A DNA stretch of 64,000 bases, taken from Hydractinia symbiolongicarpus (lineage: Eukaryota > Cnidaria > Hydrozoa > Anthoathecata > Hydractiniidae). The DNA is taken from assembly GCF_029227915.1 (NCBI RefSeq), contig NC_079884.1, forward strand, positions 7,626,001 through 7,690,000. Reading direction: 5' to 3'. How positions within the stretch are numbered: the first letter of the stretch is position 1; every line of letters begins with the position of its first letter. Below the pieces are notes generated by a model. It ran no database searches. It worked only from the letters and a program-made list of their open reading frames with translations, and was not told the DNA's origin. Both the position numbers and the translations under genes were made by a program. Shown here one piece after another: positions 1 to 11,475 of this stretch.

Positions 1-108
1 AATTAAAAAATATCTTTATCCACGTGGCTTAAATAAAACTTCAGCTACACTTTAACAAAATTTTCACAGAAAAAAAATTATACTACACGTGGGTCTCGTT
101 TTTACAGG

Positions 109-808
109 CATCATCATCATCATCATTCTTGGCTTAACGTCCTTTTTCCATGCTAGCATGGGTTGGACAGGGTATATTAATGACCCTCTTCCAATCTGAT
201 CTAGACTGTGTTAGATCTAAACTCAACTTCCTCTGTATCAAGTCTGTCCTTATAACTTCCTGCCAAGTCTTTCTCGGTCTGCCTCTGGGCTTTGCCCCAG
301 GAACTATCAAGTCTCTACACTTTCTTACCCAATTATCCCCCTCCATTCTTTCCAAGTACTTCAGCCAATTCAATCTTCTTATCTAGATAACATCTTTAAT
401 TCTACAGATACTTAGCCTGCTTCTTAGCTCATCTGAACTCTTTCTGTCTCTCAGACTGGCGTTACACATCCACCTAACCACTCTCATATCATTCCTTTCT
501 AAATGGTCAAGATCTTCCTGCTTCACTGCCCATGTCTCACTACCGTACAACATAATACTTCTTATACAGGCCTCATAAAACCTATCTTTTTACTCGATTG
601 ACAAGACTCTGCTAGTCAACAAAGGAAGTAACTCTCTGAACTTTTTTCAAGCAGAACCTATCCTGCAAACACTTCTTCCAACACCCCCTTCACTGCCCAA
701 CATATCACCTAAGTAACAGAAGTTCTCAACTATCTCTAACAAGCCACTGTTGTACATCATTGAAGCTGGAAATACTACATTCTCTATAATCTCACCTTTG
801 CAACGCTA
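109..808 (-). mobile_element. 3' fragment of RTE-type LINE
   Basis: The minus strand carries the C-terminal part of the same LINE protein found at 36418-36990 and 62200-62829, including the shared motif RGRPRKTWQEVIRTDLI (nearest residues 134-373). The fragment ends in a (GAT)n tail, seen as CAT repeats at 109-126, like the other two copies. At its 5' side it breaks off near 808 within the stretch matching GGTGAGATTATAGAGAATG of the intact copies. This is a 5'-truncated dead insertion of the usual LINE kind. In-frame stops and small indels lie between 380 and 790. Confidence is high from direct comparison with the two other copies. Confidence 0.9.
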
Positions 809-1640
809 TATATCTACTATACTATAATCTCACCTATGCAAGGCATAAAGAAAAAATCCATTAAATTCGGACCTGCTATGGTTTCCAATTGTTTTGTCAA
901 ATGAAGAAATTATCTACAATTAAATCCATGATAAAATGTCTATTCCGCCTGTAAGTGCAGTTTTGCACTCTTGCTTCATCTGTGTTCCATTGGCGTTCCT
1001 CTGCATTAGTTAAGAACCGCATGGCTGGATTTCTTGCGTAAGACCTGGTCCTACGACGAAGGACCAGAAAAAAGAGAGTATTTCTTCTATTTCTTCTAAC
1101 TAAGTCAGGAGTAGGTGAATTAGCTAGGATGGTCATGTTGGCTACAAATAGGCTTGCTCATGGATTAAAAGGACCAGAACTATTCAATAATTTCTGAGAT
1201 CTAAAAGTGTCCAACCAAGACGGAAATCGTTTGTCTGACAAGTCTCCAAAAATTATTTCGAGGGCTGCCATCGCACGTTACAAAGTGGATTTTATAGGTT
1301 GATTTTGAAAACTCAATATTTATTTTTCAGACGTGGTATTAATCACACGCCTGAAACGATTTAGCCATGTACCAACTTAGAGAACCGATTTTTTCTGTAA
1401 AAGTTAGTGTGTTTTTTTGTAAGATACTCATAAGACTCAGATTGCTGGTATGAGACAGGGTTACCTTTGGAGTGCCATTTTTTTTCTAGAAGACAAGGTT
1501 ACCTTAAAGTGCCGGTTTTTTTTGTAGAGATATTAGAGTGCCTGGTTTTTTTTCATGAGACTCATTAGGAGTGCCGATTTTTTTTTGTGCGATTCAATAG
1601 ACTAGCAATAGCCCCGGTTTTTTCAGAGATACTTTAAAAG
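809..1640. other. non-coding stretch with degenerate T-run repeat
   Basis: I see no supportable gene here. From about 1375 to 1640 a degenerate tandem pattern recurs roughly every 50 bases: a short GAGTGCC(G) or GAACCG box followed by a run of 6-9 T and a GAGACTCA/AGATACT-like stretch. An open frame on the minus strand at 897-1136 has no recognisable domain. Confidence 0.45.
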
Positions 1641-1870
1641 TTTTATTAGAAAAGACAAGTAATCAGTAACTTATGAAATAAGAGTGAATATTGGAGTAAT
1701 ATATGATCAAAAATTCAATGGGAAGAGAACATTCTAAAATTAGAATTATAAAAACTTAAATATATATTTATTCACTTGTCACGCCATATTTCCAAATAAT
1801 GATTTTGCACACTGTATCTGCAAAAAACAAAGTAGCATGACCAAAAAGAGACATTAGCTTTGGCCCTATT

Positions 1871-1945
1871 AACTCCTGCCAGGATTTGAACCTGGATATC
1901 TTATGAAATTCTTCACTGGAATCTTACCTTTAAACCATAGGAGTT
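1871..1945 (-). pseudogene. tRNA-like sequence (tRNA pseudogene or SINE head)
   Basis: On the minus strand a 75-nt cloverleaf-like sequence can be read. The outer stem is AACTCCT against AGGAGTT. A box-A-like TGGTTTAAAGG is present. The T arm is perfect: CCAGG, loop TTCAAAT, CCTGG, containing a good B box. The anticodon stem GATTC/GAATT encloses loop CAGTGAA. An A stands where U33 should be, and there is one unpaired base next to the acceptor stem, so a working tRNA is doubtful. It is more likely a tRNA pseudogene or the head of a tRNA-derived SINE. No CCA is encoded. Confidence 0.45.
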
Positions 1946-2770
1946 TTACACAATTCCTAACGAACTGTGAGAATTGCATTACTGTATTCAAATACTGTAT
2001 TCAACTTATTCAAAAACATGTAGCGCAATAACAGTCCTAATTTTTAAATTCTGTGGTGCGTTATTTGTCACGGTCATAAACCCCATCTCAAAACATCCAA
2101 TGTTATGTAATGGCTGCATAAATATGAAAGGAACCATCTTAGCTTGTTAACAAACTGACTAAAAACAGGGAAATATGCCTCTTGTTCTTTTTATTTAAAC
2201 TGGAGGAGATTATACGAAAGACCTTTAACTGCAGATGGACATCTTATAATTGTTAAAGGCAAAGGTTAACCAAGAAAAATGTAACAATTTGAACATGTAT
2301 ATTGACTTTTTGCTTGAACAGGTGCATTGAATAACCTCACTGACAGGATTTACTTGCAAGTGTTTTCCATCCGCAGGCACTCTTACAGCTATGATAAAAG
2401 GTCATGCTTGTTGCATAGTTCTATGGAAAACATTACAAAATAAAAGAGCTGATAATTTAGGAGAATCTTCTCACAAAAACATAAATCAATATACAATCAA
2501 TATACAAGCTAATTTTTTGTTGTCGATCTTCAAACTAAGAGTACAACTGACCCTACGCAATGAGAGCCATTTTGGAAAGAGCGCACATAAAGAAATGCAC
2601 GCTGTATAGCATGGATTGTTTTTCCCCTGTTTAAAGTACCTACATAAAAAAGTTTATTATATATGCAGGATTTTTCACAGATATTTTAATTGGCAATAAA
2701 TAAATATACCACGTCTCTTTTTTATTATTGCTTTTACTTAAACCTGATTTGATAAATGATTTTCTTTTAG
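1946..2770. other. intergenic / upstream region of the dynein-2 gene
   Basis: There is no coding region I can support. The end of the stretch, TTTCTTTTAG at 2761-2770, is a good 3' splice site, so part of this stretch is probably the intron of the following WD40 gene, whose first exon I cannot place. Confidence 0.4.
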
Positions 2771-2807
2771 ATTAAACAGGAGCAACAAAAATTTTTCAAA
2801 AAAAAAA

Positions 2808-4286
2808 ATGTTTAAGGACGAATGTCTGGAATCAATCACAATAAAATCAGATATCAAAGAAGAAAAGTATGTTCGTGATCAGTTATGTCAGACAAAGCAA
2901 GTTAAAAGTGTAGATACTGGCTGTCAATCAATTGACAGATGTAGCATAGAATTACAAACAGACTTTGACAGCGTGTTGCCTCAGTCAACTCGCATAAAAA
3001 TTGACACTTCCAAAAGTTTGACAAATTTTATGCTTTCTGTTTACCCCATCATCAGTGAGCAGCTACTTGCGAATGCTAGAAGCCATGCTTTTGAAGGTTA
3101 TGAAGTTGATTGGGAGGAAGAGAAAGAAATAGAGACAGTTTCGTGCCTGCACACCCTTCACAATGAAAGCACATCCAAAGACCACAATGTTACATCACTT
3201 TCTTGGAACTGCACTGGGTCAGTTATAGCCGCAGCTCTGGGCTCGTTTAATCATGATTCGTGGTGCGTTCATCAGTCTTTTGTTTTTCTGTGGAACATTG
3301 ACAGATCTAATATTGATGAATGTAAACCCGACAAATTGATTGATTCAGATACATGCTTAATGTCAATTGCATTTCATCCCAAGCAACCAGCTCTTTTAGC
3401 TGGTGGGGATTTTTCAGGTAAGGTTTACATATGGGATATGAGTTATGAAGATAACCCACTAGTGGCATATTCAGGAAAGGATAGTATTTCACACCAGGAA
3501 CCAGTTACAAAAGTTTTGTGGACAGCTTCATCGTCACTGAGGAAGCATACTTTGATAAGCGTTGGTTCTGATGGTCAAATGCTAGTGTGGGAGTTTAACC
3601 AATTACGCAAGGAATTGAAATTAAATCGGAAATTTCTCATGCAAAGCAACACAATACCAAGATCTTTTCGAATGGGTATGACAAGAAATGATCTTAAAAT
3701 TGGCATTACATGCTTGTCTCCTTCTTTCCAGGATTCAAGCTCAGTTTTCATTGGAATGGAGAATGGAGGTGTTTTCAAATGTTTAATTGATTCAAAAGCT
3801 AGTGGTGAGAATTCCTCACAATCACCTGTATCACAAGCATACATGCCTCATTCTGGTACTGTGAATGGCATTGATGTGTCTCCTCAATTTGACAACATAT
3901 TTTTAACTTGTGCATCAGATATGAAAGTACATATCTATAACACACAGCAGGTAAAACCTATCATTGTAATTGAATCGACTGCGGAATATCTTTTCAAGGC
4001 ACATTGGTCAAAAACAAAAGCGACAGTTTTTATGATAACAACATCAGATGGCAATCTATTGGTGTTTGATTTAATGCGAAATCCAGTTTCTCCTGTTAAT
4101 ATCATTCGTGTTGATGAAAAAAAAGCTGGTGTACATGCTCTTGCTTGTAACGGATATCAACATAATATCATTGCAACTGGAGATTCATATGGCATTATTA
4201 AAGTCTGGGTACTTCCCACTATTCTTACTCAAGAAAAAAGTAGCGAGACAAGTTATTTTAATAATTTGGAAGCAACTGATTGGTAG
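2808..4286 (+). CDS. DYNC2I2: cytoplasmic dynein 2 intermediate chain 2 (WDR34), WD40 protein
   Basis: Predicted intermediate chain of the dynein-2 motor, which drives retrograde intraflagellar transport in cilia. The 492-residue frame has an N-terminal region with two QT motifs (CQT at 27-29, QTD at 50-52), where family members bind dynein light chains. The family-typical SHAFEGYEVDW follows at 92-102. A WD40 propeller then runs from about 120 to 475, with SLSWNCTGSVIA, AFHPKQP, GKVYIWD, DGQMLVWEF and GIIKVWVL as blades. Human WDR34 is of similar length. The body is one exon. The frame stays open upstream of the ATG to a splice acceptor ending at 2770, so an upstream exon may add residues or only 5' UTR. 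A neighbouring gene on the same strand starts 1.5 kb downstream. The identification rests on motif order and wording and is strong. Confidence 0.9.
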   Translation: MFKDECLESITIKSDIKEEKYVRDQLCQTKQVKSVDTGCQSIDRCSIELQTDFDSVLPQSTRIKIDTSKSLTNFMLSVYPIISEQLLANARSHAFEGYEVDWEEEKEIETVSCLHTLHNESTSKDHNVTSLSWNCTGSVIAAALGSFNHDSWCVHQSFVFLWNIDRSNIDECKPDKLIDSDTCLMSIAFHPKQPALLAGGDFSGKVYIWDMSYEDNPLVAYSGKDSISHQEPVTKVLWTASSSLRKHTLISVGSDGQMLVWEFNQLRKELKLNRKFLMQSNTIPRSFRMGMTRNDLKIGITCLSPSFQDSSSVFIGMENGGVFKCLIDSKASGENSSQSPVSQAYMPHSGTVNGIDVSPQFDNIFLTCASDMKVHIYNTQQVKPIIVIESTAEYLFKAHWSKTKATVFMITTSDGNLLVFDLMRNPVSPVNIIRVDEKKAGVHALACNGYQHNIIATGDSYGIIKVWVLPTILTQEKSSETSYFNNLEATDW

Positions 4287-4342
4287 GAAAATCATTTGCT
4301 ACAACTGATCAACTTTTGTTCCGATTTTTTAAATGTTTATTA

Positions 4343-4348
4343 AATAAA
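4343..4348 (+). terminator. polyadenylation signal AATAAA
   Basis: A canonical AATAAA lies 57 bases after the DYNC2I2 stop codon, followed by a T/G-rich stretch. It is the probable 3' end signal of that gene. Confidence 0.6.
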
Positions 4349-5777
4349 TTTGTGTATTTATAAAGAGACAATGTATTTATTATTCATAGGTCTGTGTTTT
4401 TATTGTGTATATTGTGTATATATGTAGCATAATTTTTGTTTTTCAACATGGTGAAAACTTGATTTTTTTGTGCACCTAAAAACCCACCTTTTCAAAGATT
4501 GCCTATAAGATGACTTGGCTTACAAATATTTGCAGATTTTTCTACATGCATAGCATTCTGGTAGGTAAAAAAAGCAAAAGAGCTGAAATAAATCTTTTTT
4601 TAACTCTATTTTTTTCTCTGTGTTTTACAAAGTAAATGTCTTTTGTTGAGTGGATTTTTTTATTACTGAGCTCTGTCGGTTTTAATTTTCTACCCACCAA
4701 AAATGTTTTGCACATGTCCCTCAACAGAAAGTCATCTATGTAACATACCTATTACCTTGGACTATCCAAGAAGTCTTCTGATATGCTGATATTTTTCTTT
4801 ATTTTTGGTTAAAATACCATATTGTTTTTTCATTTTTTTTTCACGTGTGTTGGCACTTAAAAAATCACAAGCCCTTTTTTATAGAACTTCTTCAACAGTT
4901 TAGTTATATTGCTGAGATAAAAAATTGTAAAGCTTGACAATACTGTATCTATGAATTATATGTTTTCTTCCTTTTCTTTTTGTTTTGTTTAAATGGTAAT
5001 TTTTTTCATTGTTGTTTAAATTTTGTAAAACTTCTGTGAAACGTTGATATCTTTGTGAGGTAAAGAGAGGTTTTATTTAACTTATTCTTTACTGCAGAAC
5101 AACCCTCTTTTTTATAAATCTTTGATTGCGAATTTCACTAAAGCATGAATAATGTTTTATTGTGTCTGAAGGTAAAAAATCAAAAAATAAAAGGTTTTTG
5201 GAAATTATTAGAAATGAATATAATGTTTCAGTGTCATTGAAAATTGTGAGAAATTGATTATATTTTGGGCAATCGTGAGGGTTTTCATTTTGTGTCGACC
5301 TTTTATGTGGATTTCCTTCTAAAGATAAATTCTATTGCATTTAGATTTTTACAGAATCGACAATCTTGAAACTTTTATGCTTCAACTTTTTTAATAAGTT
5401 TTACCAATATTAATGTCACTGTCAATTACGTTGATATAGCAGAAATGAAGTCGAAAATAACAGCTAGCTTGACTTCAAACGAAAGTACAGCTAGCTTGAC
5501 TTCAAACGAAAATTATAGCTAGCTTGACTCCAAACAACACCAACAGGAATTGCTGCATTTTTTTTGAATTCAGCCATAAAAAAACTACTTTGAGGAGTTA
5601 CGAGAAAATTAAATATTTTAATAAACAGATGACTTGATTTGTTCTTTGTAATTTACAAGTAATTTACAACAGTTACTCGTTTTGATGCTTAGCCCTTCTT
5701 ATTTTATTCCTGTTTAATAAAATTATAGCCTCATTATGTAGCATTTTTATTCTCTATCTCGTATAACATAAGCATTA
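4349..5777. other. intergenic region between DYNC2I2 and AIMP1
   Basis: AT-rich sequence without a supportable gene. It contains one three-unit tandem repeat (listed separately). The AIMP1 promoter should lie in its last few hundred bases, but I see no distinct element. Confidence 0.4.
5460..5538. repeat. 31-bp tandem repeat, three units
   Basis: The motif CAGCTAGCTTGACTTCAAACG recurs three times at a period of about 31 bases (5461, 5492, 5517 region). The third unit is slightly diverged and shorter. There are no coding signs. Confidence 0.8.
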
Positions 5778-8700
5778 ATGCTCTTCAGAACAGCAACATA
5801 TCTTTGCAAACCAAATAAATTACATCTCATTTGTCGACGTACACTTTGTGGAATGGATGTTCTCCAAAGAAGACAAGACGAAGCTGAACAAACAGTCGCC
5901 ATCTTAAAGCAACAGCTTGTCATCCTGTCAAAATTAGCAGGTACATGTACTTTTTATTTCTTGTGTCATGTTGTGGTGGTGTGGTTTCAATGTTTTTACC
6001 GCATAAAGCGCAGTAATAACACTTGATTTTTTGTGTGTATGATTCTGATGTTGTGGTTCACTGTTTTTCTTTCTGTTTTAGAGCAAAAACAGAAAGAAAA
6101 AGAACAAGTATGTATTGTTGTTTATAAATCTCAACTAAAAGAACAAAGCAGCAAAGCTATGATGTTGGAACGTTTTTAATGTGTTGCATGTGTCGTTGTT
6201 TTAGCTTGAGATCAACAAATTGACAAAAGAAAATGAGTGTTTGGAAAGTTCTTTAAAAAAACTTAAACAAGAACTAAAATATTATGAAGCACAAAATGGA
6301 GGTGTGTATTTGATGTAAATATTCTTGTCAGTTAGTTACTGTTTAGTTTTTGAACAATTTTTGTTTGCTAATTACCAGGGTTGGTGCTTGAAAATGTATA
6401 ATATAAACGTAAAGTTTTTAACATTTTTACCCTGTATTGCCGCATTCGAATGAAACAATACGAATCTGACTATTAATCACAAAAAGAATGCTTTTAACGG
6501 ATGTTATTAATTTTAATTAAAACATTTTCCTTTCCTTTTGGTACATGATTTGTCCGTCGTTTATCTATGTTTATTTTTCAGTTAAGAGTATTCCTATTCC
6601 ACAAAGGACAGAGGTTAAAACCTCTGTAGCTACTTCTGAAGTTAAAGAAGAAAAGAAAGTGACAGAAGAAGAAAAGCCAGAAAAAAAGAAAGAGAAGAAA
6701 CCAAAGAAAGAAAAAACACCAGCTAAAAATTGTAAGTTTTTTAAATACTTTTAAAATCGTTACAAAACCATATGTATATACGAAAGCTACCTTATTTTTG
6801 CCGTAACATATAAGTGTTTTTCATAATTTTGCAATTTTCACAATTTCGCAACCGTATCTTTAAAAAACACCAGCAAAAAATTGTAAGTTTTTTAAATACT
6901 TTTAAAATCGATGCAAAACCATATGTATATACGAAAGCTACCTTTTTTTTGCCTTAACATATAAGTGTTTTTCATAATTTTGCAATTTTCACAATTTCGC
7001 AACCGTATCTTTAAAAAACACCGGCTAAAAATTGTAAGTTTTTTAAATACTTTTAAAATCGATACAAAACCATATGTATTTTACGAAAGCTACCTTATTT
7101 TCGCCGTAACATGTTAGTGTTTTTCATAATTCTGCAATTTTCACAATTTCGCAACCGTATCTTTAAATAACACCGGCTAAAAATTGTAAGTTTTTTAAAT
7201 ACTTTTAAAATCGATACAAAACCATATGTATTTTACGAAAGCTACCTTATTTTCGCCGTAACATGTTAGTGTTTTTCATAATTCTGCAATTTTCACAATT
7301 TCGCAACCGTATCTTTAAATAACACCGGCTAAAAATTGTAAGTTTTTTAAATACTTTTAAAATCGATACAAAACCATATGTATTTTACGAAAGCTACCTT
7401 ATTTTCGCCGTAACATGTTAGTGTTTTTCATAATTCTGCAATTTTCACAACCGTATTTTTACCGTTAGATTTTTGGGAGCCCGCGCCATTATTTTGAAAC
7501 ACTTCTAAATGTATCAATGTGTGTATTATCCACTCAATTGCTATTATATAGAGAAAATGGTAAAATTATTTCAAAATATACTCTTAAAGTTGATTTTTTA
7601 GCGAACGCATCAGGTCATGCAGGAAAGCCTGTTGATGTATCTCGTCTGCATTTTAAAGTTGGAAAGATAGTGGATGTCCGTAAGCATCCTGATGCAGATA
7701 CGCTGTATGAAGAACAAGGTGACTTATTTTGTTGCTCTATCAAGTGTGTGTTCGACATTATACAAACGTCTGGCGTTAGATTATCTTAAGAAATGGTTTT
7801 GATGGATATTTTTCTTATATAGTTGACTTAGGTGAAGGACAGAATCGAACTGTTGTTAGCGGATTAGTGAAACATTATACATTAGACGAAATGAGGGTTT
7901 GTGTTTAGAATTTAATATAGTTTAATATAAAACAAGGTCTTTTGTTACATATGGTTCCTGGTATTCCCACTGAACTACAAACCATCCATCATGGAGGAAA
8001 TTTTTTTATGTTTTTTTTTTTTTTCAGGATCGATTGGCAGTATTCATGTGTAACTTAAAACCACAAAAGTAAGTCTGTTTTTTTCTTTCTAATATCAATG
8101 CTGCCAGTGAGTACTCGTTGGGTTATTGACATTATTTTTCAGATGTTCACATTGAAAAGCTGGACTTTTATGAAATAAAGCTTAAAACAATGTACTTAAT
8201 TAAATTTCACGAAGATTAATTTTACCTATATTCGCAAAAATTTGATTTTCGCAAAATTAAATTTTTGCGAAATTACTTTAAATGATTTACACCTTTATTT
8301 ATTACAAAGAACAGGACAGAATGTCTTACGAAAAAATGTTTACTGCCTTCCTGCGTCTGTTTCTTGTAAGCATGTTTCTTGTAAAAAAAACGTGTATTTG
8401 CTAAATAATATATTTAATATATTTTTTTCTTTTTTGTTCTTTTTTCATCAATAAAAACACTTTACAAGCTTTGTTACGTTTTCTGCTTTTTTTAATATTT
8501 CGCGAATATCTTTTTCAGTAGCTGCTTTACTTTTCGCGCCTTCGCTTTGGGCTAAAAATTCGTTTGCGGTTTATTTGATGGTTTTATTGCTTAGAACCTA
8601 TGATAATCTCTTTGTGCTTTATCAACATTAATTTTCGCAAGAAGGACTCTTACGGCATCAGAAATTTCCAAACTTCCTGGAAACAAAGGTTATTTTCTGT

Positions 8701-10014
8701 AATTAACTTTTCTTATACTTCACGGGCGTTGAATTTTGCCACATTTATCCTAAGGTCCGATGATTTGCAACAATTTACTCCATAAGGATGTTCTTGATTG
8801 TCAGTTTTTGTTTAGAATGCGTGGTATACTATCTCAAGGAATGATCATGTGCGCCTCCACACCTGAAAAAGTCGAAATACTAAATGTTCCAGAATCAGCC
8901 GTGCCTGGAGATCGTGTTTATTGTGAAGGATTCACTGGTAAGTTAAGTGTATGGATGAATAAATGAATAGGTACACTTCTTTGCTGACTTTATAAGCACG
9001 TCTTGTCATTATCGTTGTGTTCGACTTTTTTCAAGTTTTGTGATAAATGTACTTGTTTGGTTTCAGCCTGGATTTTTCTTACTTTAAAAAAGGTTTTCTA
9101 AACATTTATGGAGCCTAATTCCTTATAAATCCAGCATAAACCCTGTGGCAAATATTTTGCTAGTTAGTAGTTATACCTATGATCTTAGCTTTATGTTTCT
9201 TACACTCATCTTTCTAAAAAAAAAAAACAAAAAAAAAAAAACGTTGAGCCATTAATAAATGCTGTATTTGAAGTTTTTAATGTTATAGTTCTCTTATCCA
9301 AACCGAAGTAGGTGGTTTAATTTTATCCATATTCGCGAAAATTCCTGGAAAGGTAAAAACCCCAAATTACTAGGAATGACTCTCCCTAAAATTAACTTGC
9401 AGAACTTTATTGTCCAGCCTCTGTGATATGAGCAAGTTGAATTAAAGTTCCTGTAATAAATAGACTTGAAATAAATAAAAATTGCGAGAGAGAGAAAAAA
9501 TACTAGAATCGTGAAAATAAATTTTCGCATAATATCTCAACATGGCTGCTTCGCGAAAATTAATCTTCGCAAACTTTTTTTTTTTGACCTTGTGAAAAAT
9601 AATCAACTTTAATATCTTTCAGGTGAAGCTGACACTCAGTTGAATCCGAAAAAGAAGGTAAAATGTTTCAAACTTTTTACGACTTTAAAGCTGCATCAAC
9701 ACCAGAATGTTGCAATAATAAGATAGCTTCTATTGCCTGTAGAGTTTTTTATAAAAAGTTTAAACTGGTTGGAATGCCATCTAATATGGGTAACTGGTAA
9801 AAGAGCAACAAAAGAGTGTTAAAACTATTTAGGAAAAAGGTCTTATTGCAAAATTTTTAAAAATTATTTTTTAAATATATAGATTTGGGAAACCGTACAA
9901 CCCGATCTTTGTGTTGATGCTGATGGCTATCCAGGCTACAAAGGCAAGGTGTTCACTATTGAGGGTAAAGGAAAATGTAAAGCACCTACAATGAAGAGCT
10001 GTCCAATCAAATAG
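5778..10014 (+). CDS. AIMP1: aminoacyl-tRNA synthetase complex-interacting protein 1 (AIMP1/p43), ten exons
   Basis: Scaffold protein of the multi-tRNA-synthetase complex; its C-terminal EMAP-II domain binds tRNA. I read exons 5778-5940, 6082-6107, 6205-6301, 6582-6731, 7602-7718, 7823-7896, 8028-8068, 8816-8937, 9623-9657 and 9883-10014. All introns are GT-AG, all phases agree, and the total is 957 nt or 318 residues (human about 312). Residues 26-95 form a leucine/lysine-rich coiled coil. Residues 96-145 are a Lys/Glu-rich linker. From about 155 comes the OB-fold tRNA-binding domain with PVDVSRL, RKHPDADTLY, VVSGLV, CNLKP, GILSQGM and ELNPKKK-like LNPKKK. Translation may instead start at the ATG at 5853 (293 residues). 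The extra 25 N-terminal residues are basic, lack acidic residues, and look like a targeting sequence. Confidence 0.92.
6717..7450 (+). repeat. 151-bp tandem repeat in AIMP1 intron 4 that copies the exon-4 donor site
   Basis: Five units of 151-152 bp start with the last bases of AIMP1 exon 4 and its 5' splice site. The invariant AAAATTGTAAGTTTTTTAAA has its GT at 6732, 6883, 7034, 7186 and 7338. The last unit is truncated. Units 3-5 are more alike (CACCGGCTAAAAATT) than unit 1 (CACCAGCTAAAAATT), pointing to recent local expansion. Only the first donor continues the reading frame, because a stop follows at 6752-6754. Confidence 0.92.
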
Positions 10015-11354
10015 ATGTAATATTTACTGTCCTGCAAAGATAGGCGCGTTGTTCAAATTCACATTGCAGTCTTGATATCCCGGATTGTTGCCCTAACTCA
10101 TCCTATGAAACGGTTTAACCTCCTTAAATTGTTTGCAATGACTAACCTCTGTTGATGAAACTGTTCGAACATTTAGTATATACTTGATTGGTATAAATTT
10201 TCCCACAAATTAAACTTCGCGGATTTTGGCCAAATCCGCCAAATTAAGTTTTAAGAGTTTTAAGGCAGTAAGAATCCTAACAGTGCAACAAATTGTTTTA
10301 TTATCCAATGAACAATACTTTATTTTGAAGTTTATATGCTATCGAAAGTTAAAGCTCGTGCAGTGTAGCATAATGAAGATCGTCTTATAATGCGCCATGA
10401 TGTTATTAACGTTTCTCTTTAATAATTACGTAATTTCCTTCTGTACAATTTTGCAAGCACGTAGTCTATTCAGCAGAACTACTTTATCGCATGAAAATTT
10501 CGCGGCATAAAAATTTTGCGGTTTCGCGGTCAAACCATAAAACCGCGAAATAAAAATGCCGCGATAAATACATATAGAGCTCAACCGCGAAATTAAAATG
10601 CCGCGAAAAATGATTTTTTCAGTCAACCGCCAAATTAAAATGCACAAAAAAATCCGGGTTTTTATACCGCGAAATTAAAATGCCCAAAAATCCGGTAAGC
10701 TACCATGTACGATATTTAAGGGGCTACGGAACGGCTGTTGGTTTTCGACTTGAGTGACTTCACGGAAGTGAGCGCATGGCGGTGGAAAACAAAAATGGTT
10801 ATTTTTCCGGCATGCATGTCATTTACAAACTCGAACATATAGATGTACCTAGAATTTTTATCTCCGGCATTTGTCATGTTTTCATCCAGACCGAGTCTTG
10901 CTGAAATATTTCTTTGTAGGATACTTTTCGAAAAAAATATTGAACCAGGGAGCAAAGTGAGCTAAACGCGTTTGCTGGATTTTTAATATGTGCGCGGGAT
11001 ATACGGAATGTGAGCATTTTAACAGGTTCGTTGCCCCTTTAAAAACAATATGGAAGGAAATTTACAATTTTCTTTAGTCAATCACAATAACATTAGATTT
11101 TTTACTCCGCTCCTCCACATTTTTCCTCTCCTTTGGCAAGGCTTTGAAAATGTTCTTATATCTTTACTTCTGCTGCAACTGGGGTGATCAGTTTCTTGAT
11201 TTGACTTTTTGGCGGATTTTTTGTTAACTTTATCAGGTTTTCCTTTTCTGTTTTGGGCGTTTCACAAGTATTTGTTTCATTTTCCATATCACCGATTTCC
11301 GCAAAATCGTCAAAAAAATGAACCCATGATAACCTATTCTGCAGGTCCTTCCCT
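10015..11354. repeat. non-coding, with CCGCGAAATTAAAATGCC-type dispersed repeat
   Basis: I see no gene in this stretch. From about 10495 to 10695 the block CCGCGAAATTAAAATGCC recurs four or five times in slightly altered form. Similar TTCGC/GCGAA-rich blocks occur at 8225-8275, 9535-9565, 10200-10245 and 13320-13410, so this is a dispersed family, probably remnants of non-autonomous DNA elements. Confidence 0.5.
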
Positions 11355-11471
11355 ATAATAACTGTTTATGAGGGCAATACCGGAGAATATTGACCGACGT
11401 CAAAGTATTGCCCTCAGCTTGTGAGGGCAATACGTGACAGAGGTCAATATTCGATAATAAACAGTTATTAT
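11355..11471. repeat. foldback element (117 bp) with nested inverted repeats
   Basis: The ends 11355-11369 (ATAATAACTGTTTAT) and 11457-11471 are exact reverse complements. A second nested pair, GAGGGCAATAC against GTATTGCCCTC, lies inside. The whole could fold into a long hairpin. It resembles a small MITE or foldback element. Confidence 0.7.
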
Positions 11472-11475
11472 ATGG

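Noticed and set aside
897-1136. Minus-strand arginine-rich open frame
   Set aside because: No recognisable domain, no copies in the window and no splice context.
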